Shown here: positions 25,450 through 35,508 of the stretch, piece by piece
Layout of the letters: each line of letters starts with the position of its first letter
How positions within the stretch are numbered: position 1 is the stretch's first letter
Source of the DNA: Nitrospirota bacterium
Lineage (GTDB): Bacteria; Nitrospirota; Thermodesulfovibrionia; Thermodesulfovibrionales; Dissulfurispiraceae
Assembly: GCA_016936655.1 (NCBI GenBank)
Contig: JAFGXL010000020.1
Coordinates: 1-64,000, forward strand
Direction of reading: 5' to 3'
DNA length: 64,000 nt
The notes under the pieces: generated by a model
What the model was told of the DNA's origin: nothing
The model's database searches: none
The model's input: the letters and a program-made list of their open reading frames with translations, nothing else
Made by a program: the position numbers and the translations under genes

Positions 25450-27488
25450 TTGATCAGCTTTTAAAAAGAAGCGACCTGCTCCTTACGCTGGGTATTGTAC
25501 TGATCCTAGGACTGATGATCATACCGATACCTCCTCTGCTTCTGGACATGACTCTCACAATCAGCATTACTCTTTCAATATTGATACTGCTGGTCTCATC
25601 ATATATAACAAGACCTCTGGAGTTTTCAGCTTTTCCATCAGTGTTGCTTATAGCTACGCTTTTGCGCCTTGCTCTCAATATTGCTTCAACAAGACTCATT
25701 CTTACCCATGGAGACACTGGCATAGAGGCAGCAGGCAAGGTTATAAAATCATTTGGAGAGTTCGTAATAGGCGGCAATTATGTTGTCGGCTTTATAGTGT
25801 TTTCTATTCTTGTTGTCATCAACTTTGTTGTTATTACAAAAGGCGCAGGCAGAATAGCTGAAGTTGCTGCAAGGTTTACTCTCGATGCGATGCCCGGCAA
25901 ACAGATGAGTATTGACGCTGATCTTAATGCAGGGCTTATAGATGAAAACGAGGCGCGTAGGCGCAGGCAGGATGTGAGCAGAGAGGCAGACTTCTATGGC
26001 GCCATGGATGGCGCCAGCAAGTTCGTTAGAGGAGATGCTATAGCTGCCATAATTGTTATGGTGCTAAACATTGTAGGCGGTTTTTTTATAGGAGTGCTGC
26101 AAAAGGGCATGCCGATTGCCGATGCTGCCATGAATTACACAATACTCACTGTAGGCGACGGTCTGGTTGCGCAGATACCTGCTCTTATTACATCAACAGC
26201 TGCTGGTTTAATAGTCACAAGAGCGGCATCTGAGTCAAACCTTGGCGTTGATTTTGTCAAGCAGCTTTTTGTAAGCCCTAAAACATTAGCAACAGCTGCC
26301 GGCATTCTGGCATTTTTCGGTCTTATTCCCGGTCTGCCGCACCTGCCGTTTCTTTTTGTTGCTGCTGTTGCTGGCACTGCTGCTTACTTTTTGAGAAAAG
26401 GCTCTGAAGCTGCTGAGGAACAGGAGGCTCCTGCAGAAGAGATTAAGGCTCCGGAATCTCTTGAGGCTCTGCTGCCTCTGGATCCGCTCTCTCTTGAGAT
26501 TGGTTATGGCGTGATTTCTCTTGTAGAGGAGGGGGGACCTCTGCTGGCAAGGATAAAAGCTATCAGAAGGCAGATGGTTACAGAGATGGGGTTTGTAGTT
26601 CCACCTGTGCATATAAAAGATAATCTTTCTCTGAAGCCTACGGAGTATTCTTTGCTGATAAAAGGTGTAGAGATAGCATCCGGAGAGGTTATGCTCAACA
26701 GGTATCTTGCTATACTGCCTGGAACAGAAGGAGAAAAGATTGACGGAATACCAACAAAAGATCCTGCGTTCGGCCTGCAGGCGGTATGGATTGATGAGAA
26801 GGATGTCGAAAGGGCGCAGTTCAGCGGATATACAGTTGTTGATGTGCCATCAGTTATCACAACTCACCTTACAGAGATAATTAAAAACTATTCGCATGAG
26901 CTTCTGGGCAAGCAGGATGTTCAAAAGCTGCTTGATAATATAGCAAAGGCACAGCCAAAGGTGGTTGAAGATCTGGTGCCCAGCCTGCTGAGCCTTGGCG
27001 CTGTGCATAAGGTTCTTCAAAATCTGCTTAAGGAAAGAATATCAATTCGGGATCTTCAGACAATACTCGAGACGCTTTCTGATTACAGCGTTATGACGAA
27101 AGACACAGATGTGCTTACAGAGTATGTGAGGCAGTCTTTGGCAAGAAGCATAACAAAGCAGCTCCAGAATCCGGACGGTTCAGTATCTGTATTGCTCATG
27201 GATCCAAATACAGAAAGGTCAATAATCGAGGCTGTTCAGACCACGCAGCAGGGTTCATATCTGGCTCTTGATCCCGTCACTCTCGAAAAGGTTATCGACA
27301 GCATAAGACGCAGCTCTGAGGGCGGCGCTGTAAAGGGCTACCAGCCTGTTATAATCTGTTCCCCTAGCATTAGAAGATTTGTGAAGAAACTCGCAGAGCG
27401 GGTCTCTTTTGGAATAATGGTGATCTCTCACAACGAGATAGCGCCGAATACAAGAATTTTTTCTGTAGGAACTATATCTGCTGATTAA
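25446..27488 (+). CDS. flhA: Flagellar export gate protein FlhA
   Basis: 680 residues. The N-terminal half has about eight membrane helices and the FHIPEP signature region (KGAGRIAEVAARFTLDAMPGKQMSIDADL-type). The C-terminal cytoplasmic domain docks substrates and chaperones. Full length and uninterrupted. Confidence 0.97.
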   Translation: MIDQLLKRSDLLLTLGIVLILGLMIIPIPPLLLDMTLTISITLSILILLVSSYITRPLEFSAFPSVLLIATLLRLALNIASTRLILTHGDTGIEAAGKVIKSFGEFVIGGNYVVGFIVFSILVVINFVVITKGAGRIAEVAARFTLDAMPGKQMSIDADLNAGLIDENEARRRRQDVSREADFYGAMDGASKFVRGDAIAAIIVMVLNIVGGFFIGVLQKGMPIADAAMNYTILTVGDGLVAQIPALITSTAAGLIVTRAASESNLGVDFVKQLFVSPKTLATAAGILAFFGLIPGLPHLPFLFVAAVAGTAAYFLRKGSEAAEEQEAPAEEIKAPESLEALLPLDPLSLEIGYGVISLVEEGGPLLARIKAIRRQMVTEMGFVVPPVHIKDNLSLKPTEYSLLIKGVEIASGEVMLNRYLAILPGTEGEKIDGIPTKDPAFGLQAVWIDEKDVERAQFSGYTVVDVPSVITTHLTEIIKNYSHELLGKQDVQKLLDNIAKAQPKVVEDLVPSLLSLGAVHKVLQNLLKERISIRDLQTILETLSDYSVMTKDTDVLTEYVRQSLARSITKQLQNPDGSVSVLLMDPNTERSIIEAVQTTQQGSYLALDPVTLEKVIDSIRRSSEGGAVKGYQPVIICSPSIRRFVKKLAERVSFGIMVISHNEIAPNTRIFSVGTISAD

Positions 27489-27518
27489 AACTTGCTTGAA
27501 AGAGGAGGAAATAACTAA

Positions 27519-28547
27519 ATGAAGATGAAGAAGTTTGTCGGTCAGACCTTCAAGGAAGCGATTGACCTTGTCAAGAAAGAGCTCGGCCCTGATGCGATAA
27601 TTCTTTCGAGCAAGTCTGTAAAAGCTGGACCGTTTGGCATCCTCAACAAAGACGCTGTTGAAGTTACTGCAGCTATAGATGATTCTGCACTTGTAAAGCC
27701 ATCAGAGGCTCAAAGCGAAAAGGATGAAATACTTAAAGAACTAAGAAGCCTTAAAGATGAGATAGGTTTTCTTAAAGAGACTTTAAGGCCTATCGTTCCT
27801 ACGCTAAGAATCAGCAGAGACAAGAAAGGAATATTCAATCTGCTGATCAGTCAAGGGGTAGATCCCCAGTTTGCGATGATAATAGTAGAACGCGCTAAAG
27901 ACTCTATAGAAAGCCTCAAAAATGTAATAAAAAAAGATATAAAGGTTCAGGATTCAGAGTCTTATACAGACAGTGATGCGATGATATTCATGGGGCCATC
28001 CGGCGCAGGCAAGACAACAACAATGTCAAAGATAGCTTATATGATGGCAGCAAGACGCAAAAGGGTAAGTCTTGTATCTCTTGATCACCAGCGGATAGGT
28101 TCTATAGCGGCTCTGAAGGATCTTTCGAGGCATTTAAGATGCCAGCTTAGGGTCATAAAAAATGTTAGCGAGCTGCCTCGGCTGATATATAAAGACGCAG
28201 AGAGAAGCACTATACTTGTAGATACTCCGGGCTATGCATATAAAAATATATCCAGGGATCTTAAAGACTTTTTCCCGGGTAATTCAGGTATAAAGAGATG
28301 CTATCTCATGGACTCAACTATGAATACAAATACTGCTCTAAACTACTGGCAAAACGGATGTTCAGACACCATAGATACGATTGCATTCACAAAGCTGGAC
28401 ATGGCGACTCAATACGGTTCACTCTACAATCTCTCAATGCTTACAGGTCGCCCTATGTCGTTTCTTGCAACAGGACCTGATGTGCCTAATGATATCAAGG
28501 TTCCGAATGCTGACTTTCTCGCGAATTTGATTATTGGAGGTGTTTAA
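27519..28547 (+). CDS. flhF: Flagellar SRP-like GTPase FlhF
   Basis: 342 residues. The N-terminal basic domain starts MKMKKFVGQTFKEAIDLVKKELGPDAIIL. The C-terminal SRP-type GTPase has MGPSGAGKTTTMSKIA, SLDHQRIGSIAAL and LVDTPGY. FlhF recruits the first basal-body parts and sets flagellar position, usually polar. The G4/NKxD region reads FTKLDMA, as expected for FlhF. Confidence 0.94.
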   Translation: MKMKKFVGQTFKEAIDLVKKELGPDAIILSSKSVKAGPFGILNKDAVEVTAAIDDSALVKPSEAQSEKDEILKELRSLKDEIGFLKETLRPIVPTLRISRDKKGIFNLLISQGVDPQFAMIIVERAKDSIESLKNVIKKDIKVQDSESYTDSDAMIFMGPSGAGKTTTMSKIAYMMAARRKRVSLVSLDHQRIGSIAALKDLSRHLRCQLRVIKNVSELPRLIYKDAERSTILVDTPGYAYKNISRDLKDFFPGNSGIKRCYLMDSTMNTNTALNYWQNGCSDTIDTIAFTKLDMATQYGSLYNLSMLTGRPMSFLATGPDVPNDIKVPNADFLANLIIGGV

Positions 28548-29356
28548 TGGATTCTAGGATGCCCAGAATCATGGCTGTGTCGAGCGGCAAGGGAGGGGTT
28601 GGAAAGACAAACTTTGTAGCCAACCTTGCGCTCTTCTATGCCAGTTTAAATAAAAGAGTTCTTATCCTTGATGCTGACCTTGGGCTAAGCAATATAGACG
28701 TGCTCTTTGGTCTCGCACCAAAATACAATCTCAAACATGTGCTTCTTGGTGAAAAGAAGCTAAAGGAGACGATAGTTACAGGTCCGCAGGGAGTTATGAT
28801 ACTGCCTGCAAGCTCGGGAATAAGGGAGCTGACCAAGCTTAATGATAAACACAGACTTAAACTTGTTTCTGAGCTGGATACTTTTGATATGCCATTTGAC
28901 ATATTTCTTATAGATACAGGCGCTGGAATTTCTGACAATGTGCTTTTTTTCTGCAGCGCAGCTCAAGAAACTATTGTGGTGGTAACTCCTGAACCTACAT
29001 CCATAGCAGATGCGTATGCACTTATAAAGGTGCTTTCCAGGGATTTTGGTGAAAAACAGTTCAGGATACTTGTAAATACAGCCAGGTCAGAAAAAGAGGC
29101 TTTTGACACATTCAGAAAACTCGCGATTGTAGCTGACAAATTTCTTAATATTTCGATAGACTATCTAGGCTATCTTCCTTTTGATCAGAATGTTAAAGAT
29201 GCGATCATAGCTCAAAAGGGTTATATTGCGCTCTATCCTAACAGCAGTTTTTCTAAGCATCTTGGTCAGGTTGGCAGAAAGCTTCTTGAGCTTCCTCAGG
29301 GCAAGGTCAAGGGCAATATTCAGTTCTTCTTAAAAAAAGCTTTAAGAGTTGGTTGA
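28547..29356 (+). CDS. flhG: Flagellar number regulator FlhG (MinD-like ATPase)
   Basis: 269 residues. Deviant Walker A SSGKGGVGKTNFVANLA near residues 10-26, then LDADLGLSNIDVLFG and the switch FLIDTGAGIS. ParA/MinD family; FlhG controls flagellar number by acting on FlhF. It overlaps flhF by one base. The C-terminal amphipathic tail (FFLKKALRVG) fits a membrane-targeting helix. Confidence 0.94.
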   Translation: MDSRMPRIMAVSSGKGGVGKTNFVANLALFYASLNKRVLILDADLGLSNIDVLFGLAPKYNLKHVLLGEKKLKETIVTGPQGVMILPASSGIRELTKLNDKHRLKLVSELDTFDMPFDIFLIDTGAGISDNVLFFCSAAQETIVVVTPEPTSIADAYALIKVLSRDFGEKQFRILVNTARSEKEAFDTFRKLAIVADKFLNISIDYLGYLPFDQNVKDAIIAQKGYIALYPNSSFSKHLGQVGRKLLELPQGKVKGNIQFFLKKALRVG

Positions 29357-29387
29357 TTTCAATTAAAATATTTATATAGGACTATAT

Positions 29388-30116
29388 ATGGCAAAAATGA
29401 CAAAAAAACAAAAAGAACAGGCAGTTGACCAGTTTTTGCCGCGTGTTAAGTATTATGCCAACAAATACGCGTTCTGTCTGCCTGCTGAACTCAGCTCAGA
29501 AGATCTTGTATCTGCAGGAATTGTGGGCCTTCTCGAGGCGATTGACCGTTTTGATCCTGCATTAAATACTACTTTAAGCACTTTTGCTGACTTCAGGATC
29601 AGGGGCGCTATGATTGATGAGATAAGATCCATGCAGTGGGCTTCTAAAGACGCCAGAAAAAAACTTGAAGAGGTTAGAAATACCTATTCATCCATGGAAA
29701 AGATGCTCAACAGGAGCGTATCAGATGAAGAAGTCGCAGAAAAGCTTAATATGTCTCTCGACAGCCTTTATAAAACTCTCTCTATAGCCGGCACCATAAA
29801 TATGGTCAGTCTTGAAGACCTCGGTGTCAATAAAGACGGCGAATCGCTTGATATACTTGAGTGCATCTCAAAGGAGGGAGAGCGGGATGTCCTTGAGGAG
29901 CTTAATCTTAAGGAGATGAGAGATACTCTCGGCTCTGCTATTGACGACCTTGGTGAAAAAGAAAGACTTATAATATCTTTATACTATTATGATGAGCTCA
30001 CAATGAAAGAGATAGGCAAAGTACTCGATATAAGCGAATCCAGAGTATGCCAGCTGCATGGCAAGGCTCTTATGAAACTTAAAAATATTCTTGAACAGTA
30101 TGTTTGTAAAGATTAA
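29388..30116 (+). CDS. fliA: RNA polymerase sigma-28 factor FliA
   Basis: 242 residues. Sigma factor for late flagellar and chemotaxis promoters. Region 2 (SSEDLVSAGIVGLLEAIDRFDP; FRIRGAMIDEIRSMQW), region 3 and region 4 (LGEKERLIISLYYYDELTMKEIGKVLDISESRVCQLH, helix-turn-helix) are all present. Its anti-sigma FlgM is encoded at 46072. Confidence 0.96.
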   Translation: MAKMTKKQKEQAVDQFLPRVKYYANKYAFCLPAELSSEDLVSAGIVGLLEAIDRFDPALNTTLSTFADFRIRGAMIDEIRSMQWASKDARKKLEEVRNTYSSMEKMLNRSVSDEEVAEKLNMSLDSLYKTLSIAGTINMVSLEDLGVNKDGESLDILECISKEGERDVLEELNLKEMRDTLGSAIDDLGEKERLIISLYYYDELTMKEIGKVLDISESRVCQLHGKALMKLKNILEQYVCKD

Positions 30117-30178
30117 TTGATTCCATCCGATATATATTAATTAAGGTTATCTTATTTAGTTAATTTTGAGGAGAGCAT

Positions 30179-32032
30179 ATGGCTAGACAACTTAAGAATC
30201 TCCTGAAAAAACTTTCGCATAAAGATCCTGCTGTCAGAAGAAGTGCTGCAGAGGAGCTTTCACAGGGCGATGAGAGGGCAGTTTATCCGCTCATAAAGGC
30301 TTTGGGAGACTCTAATGGCGGAGTACAGGATGCTGTCATGAGGTCTCTTATAGCAATCGGCGGCGAGACTACAGCCTACATGGTACTTCCTCTTCTTCGC
30401 GAAGGTACATTCATAAGAAATACTGCACTCATAATACTTACCTCAATTGGTGCACCTGTTGTGCCGCTTCTATATACTCTGCTCAGGGATAAGGATGATG
30501 ATGTCAGAAAATTCGGTCTGGATCTTATGGGCGAGATCAAAGCAGGCGTCAATGTAAAACAGGTAGTTCCAATGCTTAAAGACAGCAATGCAAATGTTCG
30601 CGCAGCAGCAGCCAAGACAATCGGACTGCTCAACTATACAGCAGCTGAACCACAGCTTATCCAGTCGCTTAATGATGAGGAGTGGGTCTGCTTCTCTGTG
30701 CTTGAGGCATTGGGTGAGATGAGGTCTGAGCAGGCAGTGCCAGCGATTGGCGCTCTTCTTAACCTTAACTCAAGTCCCGCAGTTCGTTACGTAGCAATTG
30801 AGGTGCTCGGCAAGATAGGTAATCCAAAGGCAAATCCTTTTCTGATGAGCTATCTCACTTATGCTGACAGCGATGAGACCAATGCTGTAATCAAGAGCAT
30901 GATTCAGATAGGCATTACTCCGGATATGGCAGATCTTACGGAGCATTTGATCGTCATGCTCGAAAAGAGTGATGACGAAGATCTCGAGATAGCCTTAAGA
31001 GGGATAGCTGATCTCAACTGCAGAACTGCTGTAAAACAGCTGATCAATCTTGCAGGTTCACTAGACACCTCAATACTAGGCAATGAAGAGAAGATCAGCC
31101 AGATCATGGATGTTATCAAAAAAATAGATTCTGAAGAAGAGCTTTTGAAGATTCTTGATGATCCTGAAATCAAATACAGGGGCAGGTCATTAACGATTAC
31201 GCTTTTGGGAGAGATTAAGAGCAGCAGGGCTGTGCCGGGTATACTCAAAAATTTAAAGGATACAAGCAGGGACATGCGCAGGGCTTCAGCAAAGGCGCTC
31301 GGCGACATAGGAGCCAAGGAGAGCATAGGAAGTCTTCTCGATGCTTCACAGAGCGATCCTGATGCGCATGTCAGAAAGGCTGCAATACAGGCTCTCGGCA
31401 ATATCGGGACAGCTGATGCATTTGAACCTCTAATAAGTCTTATAGAGGTGGAACAATATTTTGATGTAAAGGAAGAGATAGTCAGGGCGCTTCTGAAGAT
31501 TGATGAAAAACTCTTCCTGGAGAACTTCCGCAACTATAATAATTCCATTAAAGAGATAACTGCAGGAATAATCATGGATATTGACATGCTGATAAGTCTT
31601 GCAGCAGATCCGGATGAACGTGTCAGGATAGCTGCTGTTAAAGGAATGGGCGCTGTCGGAGGCCAACAGGCTGCTTTGCAGCTTATTACTTATTTGTCTG
31701 ATACAGACCCTGAGATCAGAAAGACAGCTGTTTCTGGCCTTGGCAGCGCTGGCTACTGTCCTCAAGAGCTGGTGTCCTCTCTTGATGATGCAGATCAGTG
31801 GGTCAGGTTTTATGCTGTTAAATCTATTTCGCAGACATGTGAAGACAAAGACCAGCTGATCGGCATATTAAGCCGTATGCTTAATGATGATTTTGTTCCT
31901 GTTGTAATGTCTGTTATCGATGTTATACGCGATATCGGAGGCGCGGAGGCTTACGAAACGCTCAACCAGTTTGTTGATCATACGAATGATGATATAAAAC
32001 AAAAAATTAGAGAGGCTCTTGATACATTATGA
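30179..32032 (+). CDS. HEAT-repeat protein between fliA and cheR
   Basis: 617 residues made almost wholly of HEAT/PBS-lyase-like repeats of about 31 residues (DSNANVRAAAAKTIGLLNYTAAEPQLI; DPDAHVRKAAIQALGNIGTADAFEPLI; DTDPEIRKTAVSGLGSAGY). No signal peptide or membrane helix, so it is cytoplasmic. It overlaps cheR by 4 bases, so it is translationally coupled to the chemotaxis genes. A scaffold within the chemosensory array or for CheR is possible, but nothing in the sequence names a partner. Confidence 0.85.
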   Translation: MARQLKNLLKKLSHKDPAVRRSAAEELSQGDERAVYPLIKALGDSNGGVQDAVMRSLIAIGGETTAYMVLPLLREGTFIRNTALIILTSIGAPVVPLLYTLLRDKDDDVRKFGLDLMGEIKAGVNVKQVVPMLKDSNANVRAAAAKTIGLLNYTAAEPQLIQSLNDEEWVCFSVLEALGEMRSEQAVPAIGALLNLNSSPAVRYVAIEVLGKIGNPKANPFLMSYLTYADSDETNAVIKSMIQIGITPDMADLTEHLIVMLEKSDDEDLEIALRGIADLNCRTAVKQLINLAGSLDTSILGNEEKISQIMDVIKKIDSEEELLKILDDPEIKYRGRSLTITLLGEIKSSRAVPGILKNLKDTSRDMRRASAKALGDIGAKESIGSLLDASQSDPDAHVRKAAIQALGNIGTADAFEPLISLIEVEQYFDVKEEIVRALLKIDEKLFLENFRNYNNSIKEITAGIIMDIDMLISLAADPDERVRIAAVKGMGAVGGQQAALQLITYLSDTDPEIRKTAVSGLGSAGYCPQELVSSLDDADQWVRFYAVKSISQTCEDKDQLIGILSRMLNDDFVPVVMSVIDVIRDIGGAEAYETLNQFVDHTNDDIKQKIREALDTL

Positions 32033-32859
32033 TCCCTCCACTTACGGAAGAGGTTTTTAGACAGCTTAGGGATTTTATATACGAAAAGAGCGGAATTTTT
32101 ATTCCGGACAATAAGAAGTATTTTCTTGAGAACAGGCTTGGCAGACGTGTGCAGGAAAAGAATCTCAAGACATATGATGACTATCTTTATATTCTCAAAT
32201 ACGGCAACGACAAGCCGGAGCTGACCAAGCTTTTTGACATGGTCACAACAAATGAGACCTTTTTCTTTAGGGAGCCTCTCCAGTTTGAACTCCTTACAGG
32301 AGAACTGCTCAAAAGGGTACTGGATGAAAATTCCAAGTCATCCAGAAAGGATATAAAGGTATGGTCAGCAGCCAGTTCTACTGGTGAAGAGGCATATACG
32401 ATTGCTATGCTTCTAAATGAATCGCCTGGCATGAAAGGCTATACAACTGACATATATGCAACTGATATATGCGAATCTGTTCTGCTATCAGCAAAGAACG
32501 GCGTATATGGATCGTATGCAGTAAGAAATGTGCCTGAGCAGTATTTAAAGAAATACTTTACAAATACAGATCAGCAGTTTCACTTGTCTGCTCAGATTAA
32601 AAAGATGGTCAAATTTTCCAAGATCAATCTTTTTGATGAAAAGGAAGTTAAGACCATAAGGGGCATGGACATAGTATTTTGCAGAAATGTGCTCATTTAT
32701 TTTGATGACAGGGCAAAGCAGAAGGTTGTATCTCATTTATATGATGCACTGAGGCCCGGAGGCTATTTAGTAATAGGAATATCTGAAAGCCTTCATAGTA
32801 TTACTAGAGCTTTTAGGCCTGTAGTTATTAATAAAGTAATCATATATCAGAAAGTGTAG
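32029..32859 (+). CDS. cheR: Chemoreceptor methyltransferase CheR
   Basis: 276 residues. Methylates receptor glutamates using SAM. The N-terminal all-alpha domain is followed by the SAM-binding motif AASSTGEEAYTIAML near residue 112, then FCRNVLIYFDDRAKQKVV and the GGYLVIGISESL segment. The C-terminal receptor-tethering site was not sought. Confidence 0.96.
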   Translation: MIPPLTEEVFRQLRDFIYEKSGIFIPDNKKYFLENRLGRRVQEKNLKTYDDYLYILKYGNDKPELTKLFDMVTTNETFFFREPLQFELLTGELLKRVLDENSKSSRKDIKVWSAASSTGEEAYTIAMLLNESPGMKGYTTDIYATDICESVLLSAKNGVYGSYAVRNVPEQYLKKYFTNTDQQFHLSAQIKKMVKFSKINLFDEKEVKTIRGMDIVFCRNVLIYFDDRAKQKVVSHLYDALRPGGYLVIGISESLHSITRAFRPVVINKVIIYQKV

Positions 32860-32875
32860 TTTAAGAGGGGAGGAT

Positions 32876-33268
32876 ATGAAGATTCTTATCGTTGATGACG
32901 ACAAGACCACACGAAAACTGCTGACTCTCTATCTCAAGGCAAAGGGATACGAGGTTGTTGCTGCTGAAAATGGTCTGGAGGCCATGGAAAAGCTCGGCAC
33001 AGAAAATGTTAATCTTGTGGTCAGCGACATGAATATGCCATTTATGGACGGCATCGAACTCGTAAAAAATATGCGCAACGATGCTGTTCTTGCAGATATG
33101 CCTGTTATTATGCTTACTACTGAAGCAGATGAGGATGAGAAGAAGAGGGCATTTGATGCTGGTGTTAATGATTATCTTGTAAAACCTTCAAATGCTGAAC
33201 AGATAACTGAGAGTATAAAGAGGATAATTAAACAGTTTTTCAATAAAGGGGGTGAAGCTGGTGTTTGA
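32876..33268 (+). CDS. Single-domain response regulator
   Basis: 130 residues, receiver only. IVDDDK acidic pair, phospho-acceptor Asp in [13 protein letters not shown], Thr in MLTTEADE and Lys in DYLVKPS. It is less like E. coli CheY than the next gene, lacking the SDWNM and GY(V/I)VKPFTA features, so it may tune adaptation or act as a phosphate sink. It overlaps the next gene by 17 bases. Confidence 0.9.
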   Translation: MKILIVDDDKTTRKLLTLYLKAKGYEVVAAENGLEAMEKLGTENVNLVVSDMNMPFMDGIELVKNMRNDAVLADMPVIMLTTEADEDEKKRAFDAGVNDYLVKPSNAEQITESIKRIIKQFFNKGGEAGV

Positions 33269-33665
33269 TCTAAAACTAAAGGTATTGGTAGTTGACGACT
33301 TCCCCACCATGAGGAGAATAGTCAAAAACCTTTTAAAGCAGCTCGGATTTGAGAATATAGATGAGGCTGAAGATGGTAACATGGCTTTAAATAAGATGAA
33401 GAGCGGAAACTACGGTCTGGTTGTATCTGACTGGAATATGTCCAATATGGAAGGCATCGAGCTTCTTAGGAGTGTAAGGGCTGATGATACGCTTAAAGAG
33501 ACTCCCTTTCTCATGGTGACTGCTGAGGCTGAAAAAGAAAAGGTTATAGAGGCGATAAAAGCTGGTGTCGATAACTATATAGTCAAGCCTTTTACAGCAG
33601 AAATTCTTAAAGAAAAACTTGAGAAGATTGCAGACAAGAGACCGTCACTAAAAGCCGGAGGATAG
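33252..33665 (+). CDS. cheY: Chemotaxis response regulator CheY
   Basis: 137 residues, receiver only, close to E. coli Che[29 protein letters not shown] around the phospho-acceptor Asp, MVTAEAEKE and [16 protein letters not shown]. It should carry phosphate from CheA to FliM. Start is GTG at 33252 or GTG at 33261; the latter is better spaced from aaaggggg. Confidence 0.95.
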   Translation: MKLVFDLKLKVLVVDDFPTMRRIVKNLLKQLGFENIDEAEDGNMALNKMKSGNYGLVVSDWNMSNMEGIELLRSVRADDTLKETPFLMVTAEAEKEKVIEAIKAGVDNYIVKPFTAEILKEKLEKIADKRPSLKAGG

Positions 33666-33666
33666 A

Positions 33667-35496
33667 ATGGCTGATGAGATGGATGAGATAATAAACGAAT
33701 TTGTTACTGAGGCTGAAGAGACTCTTGAGCGAATAGACCCTTTATTTATTGAACTTGAGACAAAGGGCTATAACAAGGATCTTCTTAACGAGATATTCCG
33801 AGGGATGCATACACTCAAAGGCGCAGCAGGGTTTCTCGGATTTCAGCCTATTGTTGATGTAGCCCACCGTTCAGAGAGTATAATGAAAAAGGTTCGAGAC
33901 GGCGAGATACAGATGACAACGCCGCTTATGGACGTAATACTCAAGAGTGTTGACGCGCTAAGGCTTCTTATATCTCATATAAGAGTAAAAGATGGTGTAG
34001 AGGAAGATGTATCAGCTCTTTTGAAAGAGCAGGATTCTGCACTTGAAAATGCTACAACCGGGCAGGCTGCAGAAAAGGAAAAAATTGCAGAAGCAGCGCT
34101 AGCTGCTGAAGTGAAGGAAGATGCTTCAAAAGAAGCTGCTATTGAAAAGCCAGCGCCTGTAGAACCAAAGGTTGAAGCAGCTGAATCAGAAAAAACACAT
34201 GCTCCTGAACATGCTGCAGCCCAGCAGAAGCCGCATGTACAGACAATAACCCCGCCTGCTGATGATACTGCCCAACAGGCATCCAAAGAAAAAGATGTTG
34301 TAGCAAATCTTAGAGTGGATGTTTCGAGAATTGACAAGGTTATGGATCTTGCCGGTGAAATAGTTCTGGCAAGAAACAGGCTGCTGAATATTGCATCAAG
34401 GCTGGATGTTGTTCATTCCGGAGATCCTCTCGTAGAAAATCTAAGCGAGACTACCGCGTTTCTGGACAGGGTGACCTCAGATCTTCAGCTGGCTGTAATG
34501 AAGATGAGGATGCAGCCAATTCAGAAGGTTTTTGGCAAATTTCCCAGAATGGTCAGAGATCTTGCGCGCAACCTGGGCAAGGATATTGATCTGGAGATAT
34601 TTGGTGAGGACACTGAAGTAGACAAGAGTGTTATCGAAAATATCGGAGATCCTCTTGTGCATATCATAAGGAACTCCATAGATCATGGTCTTGAATTTTC
34701 TGATGAACGAGTTGCAAAAGGCAAGCCTCCAAAAGGCAGGATAGTAATAAGCGCTTTCCAGAAAGGCACACTTATAGTCATAGAAGTTGTTGATGATGGC
34801 AAAGGCATCGATCTTGAAGTTGTTAAGAGAAAGGCGATAAACAGAGGGCTCATTACTGAAGAAGAGTCTCTTAAGATGTCTGAAGATGCTATTGTCAATC
34901 TTATTTTCCTCCCGGGCTTTTCGACAAAAGAGGTCTCTACAGAGCTGAGCGGCAGGGGCGTTGGCATGGATGTTGTTAAGACCAATGTCGCCAAACTTAA
35001 CGGATATGTAGAGGTTATCACAAAAAAAGATGTTGGAAGCACATTCAGGATAAGTCTGCCTCTCACTCTGGCTATACTTCAGGCGATGATGATAAAAGTC
35101 GGCAAGGAAGTGTATGCTGTGCCTCAGTCAATGGTTGAAGAGACTATAAGGATTAAAAAGGAAGAGATAAAGGATATAGCTGGACAAAAGGTTCTTACAA
35201 TCCGTGACAGGGTTCTGCCCATGTATGACATGGCTACAGTGCTTGGTGTTAAAAATGTTGTTGATGAAGGCAGGGATTTTACCTATATACTCGTGATGGT
35301 TGTAGGAGACAGGCGCTTCTGTATTTCTGTTGATGAGCTTATAGGGCAGGAAGAGGTGGTTATAAAGACTATCAACGGTATAGATTCTGATGAATGCGGT
35401 ATCCTAGGAGCCACCATAACCGGTGACGGCACGGTTGTGCTTATAATTGACCTTGCTGTGATGGCTCGCGGACTTTTTGCTGGTTCATCAAAATAA
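33667..35496 (+). CDS. cheA: Chemotaxis histidine kinase CheA
   Basis: 609 residues. P1 Hpt domain with His48 in MHTLKGAAGFLG. A long Ala/Glu/Lys-rich linker (about 125-210) stands where P2 would be, so CheY docking may be direct. P3 dimerisation follows (LRVDVSRIDKVMDLAGEIVLARN). P4 ATPase has HIIRNSIDHGLE and GRGVGMDVVKTNV. The C-terminal P5 CheW-like domain completes it. The start is 1 base after the cheY stop. Confidence 0.96.
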   Translation: MADEMDEIINEFVTEAEETLERIDPLFIELETKGYNKDLLNEIFRGMHTLKGAAGFLGFQPIVDVAHRSESIMKKVRDGEIQMTTPLMDVILKSVDALRLLISHIRVKDGVEEDVSALLKEQDSALENATTGQAAEKEKIAEAALAAEVKEDASKEAAIEKPAPVEPKVEAAESEKTHAPEHAAAQQKPHVQTITPPADDTAQQASKEKDVVANLRVDVSRIDKVMDLAGEIVLARNRLLNIASRLDVVHSGDPLVENLSETTAFLDRVTSDLQLAVMKMRMQPIQKVFGKFPRMVRDLARNLGKDIDLEIFGEDTEVDKSVIENIGDPLVHIIRNSIDHGLEFSDERVAKGKPPKGRIVISAFQKGTLIVIEVVDDGKGIDLEVVKRKAINRGLITEEESLKMSEDAIVNLIFLPGFSTKEVSTELSGRGVGMDVVKTNVAKLNGYVEVITKKDVGSTFRISLPLTLAILQAMMIKVGKEVYAVPQSMVEETIRIKKEEIKDIAGQKVLTIRDRVLPMYDMATVLGVKNVVDEGRDFTYILVMVVGDRRFCISVDELIGQEEVVIKTINGIDSDECGILGATITGDGTVVLIIDLAVMARGLFAGSSK

Positions 35497-35508
35497 AGAG
35501 GAGATCAT

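Noticed and set aside
33975-34337. 120-codon minus-strand frame inside cheA
   Set aside because: Shadow of the Ala/Glu/Lys-rich linker, giving an Ala/Ser/Cys-rich nonsense protein.
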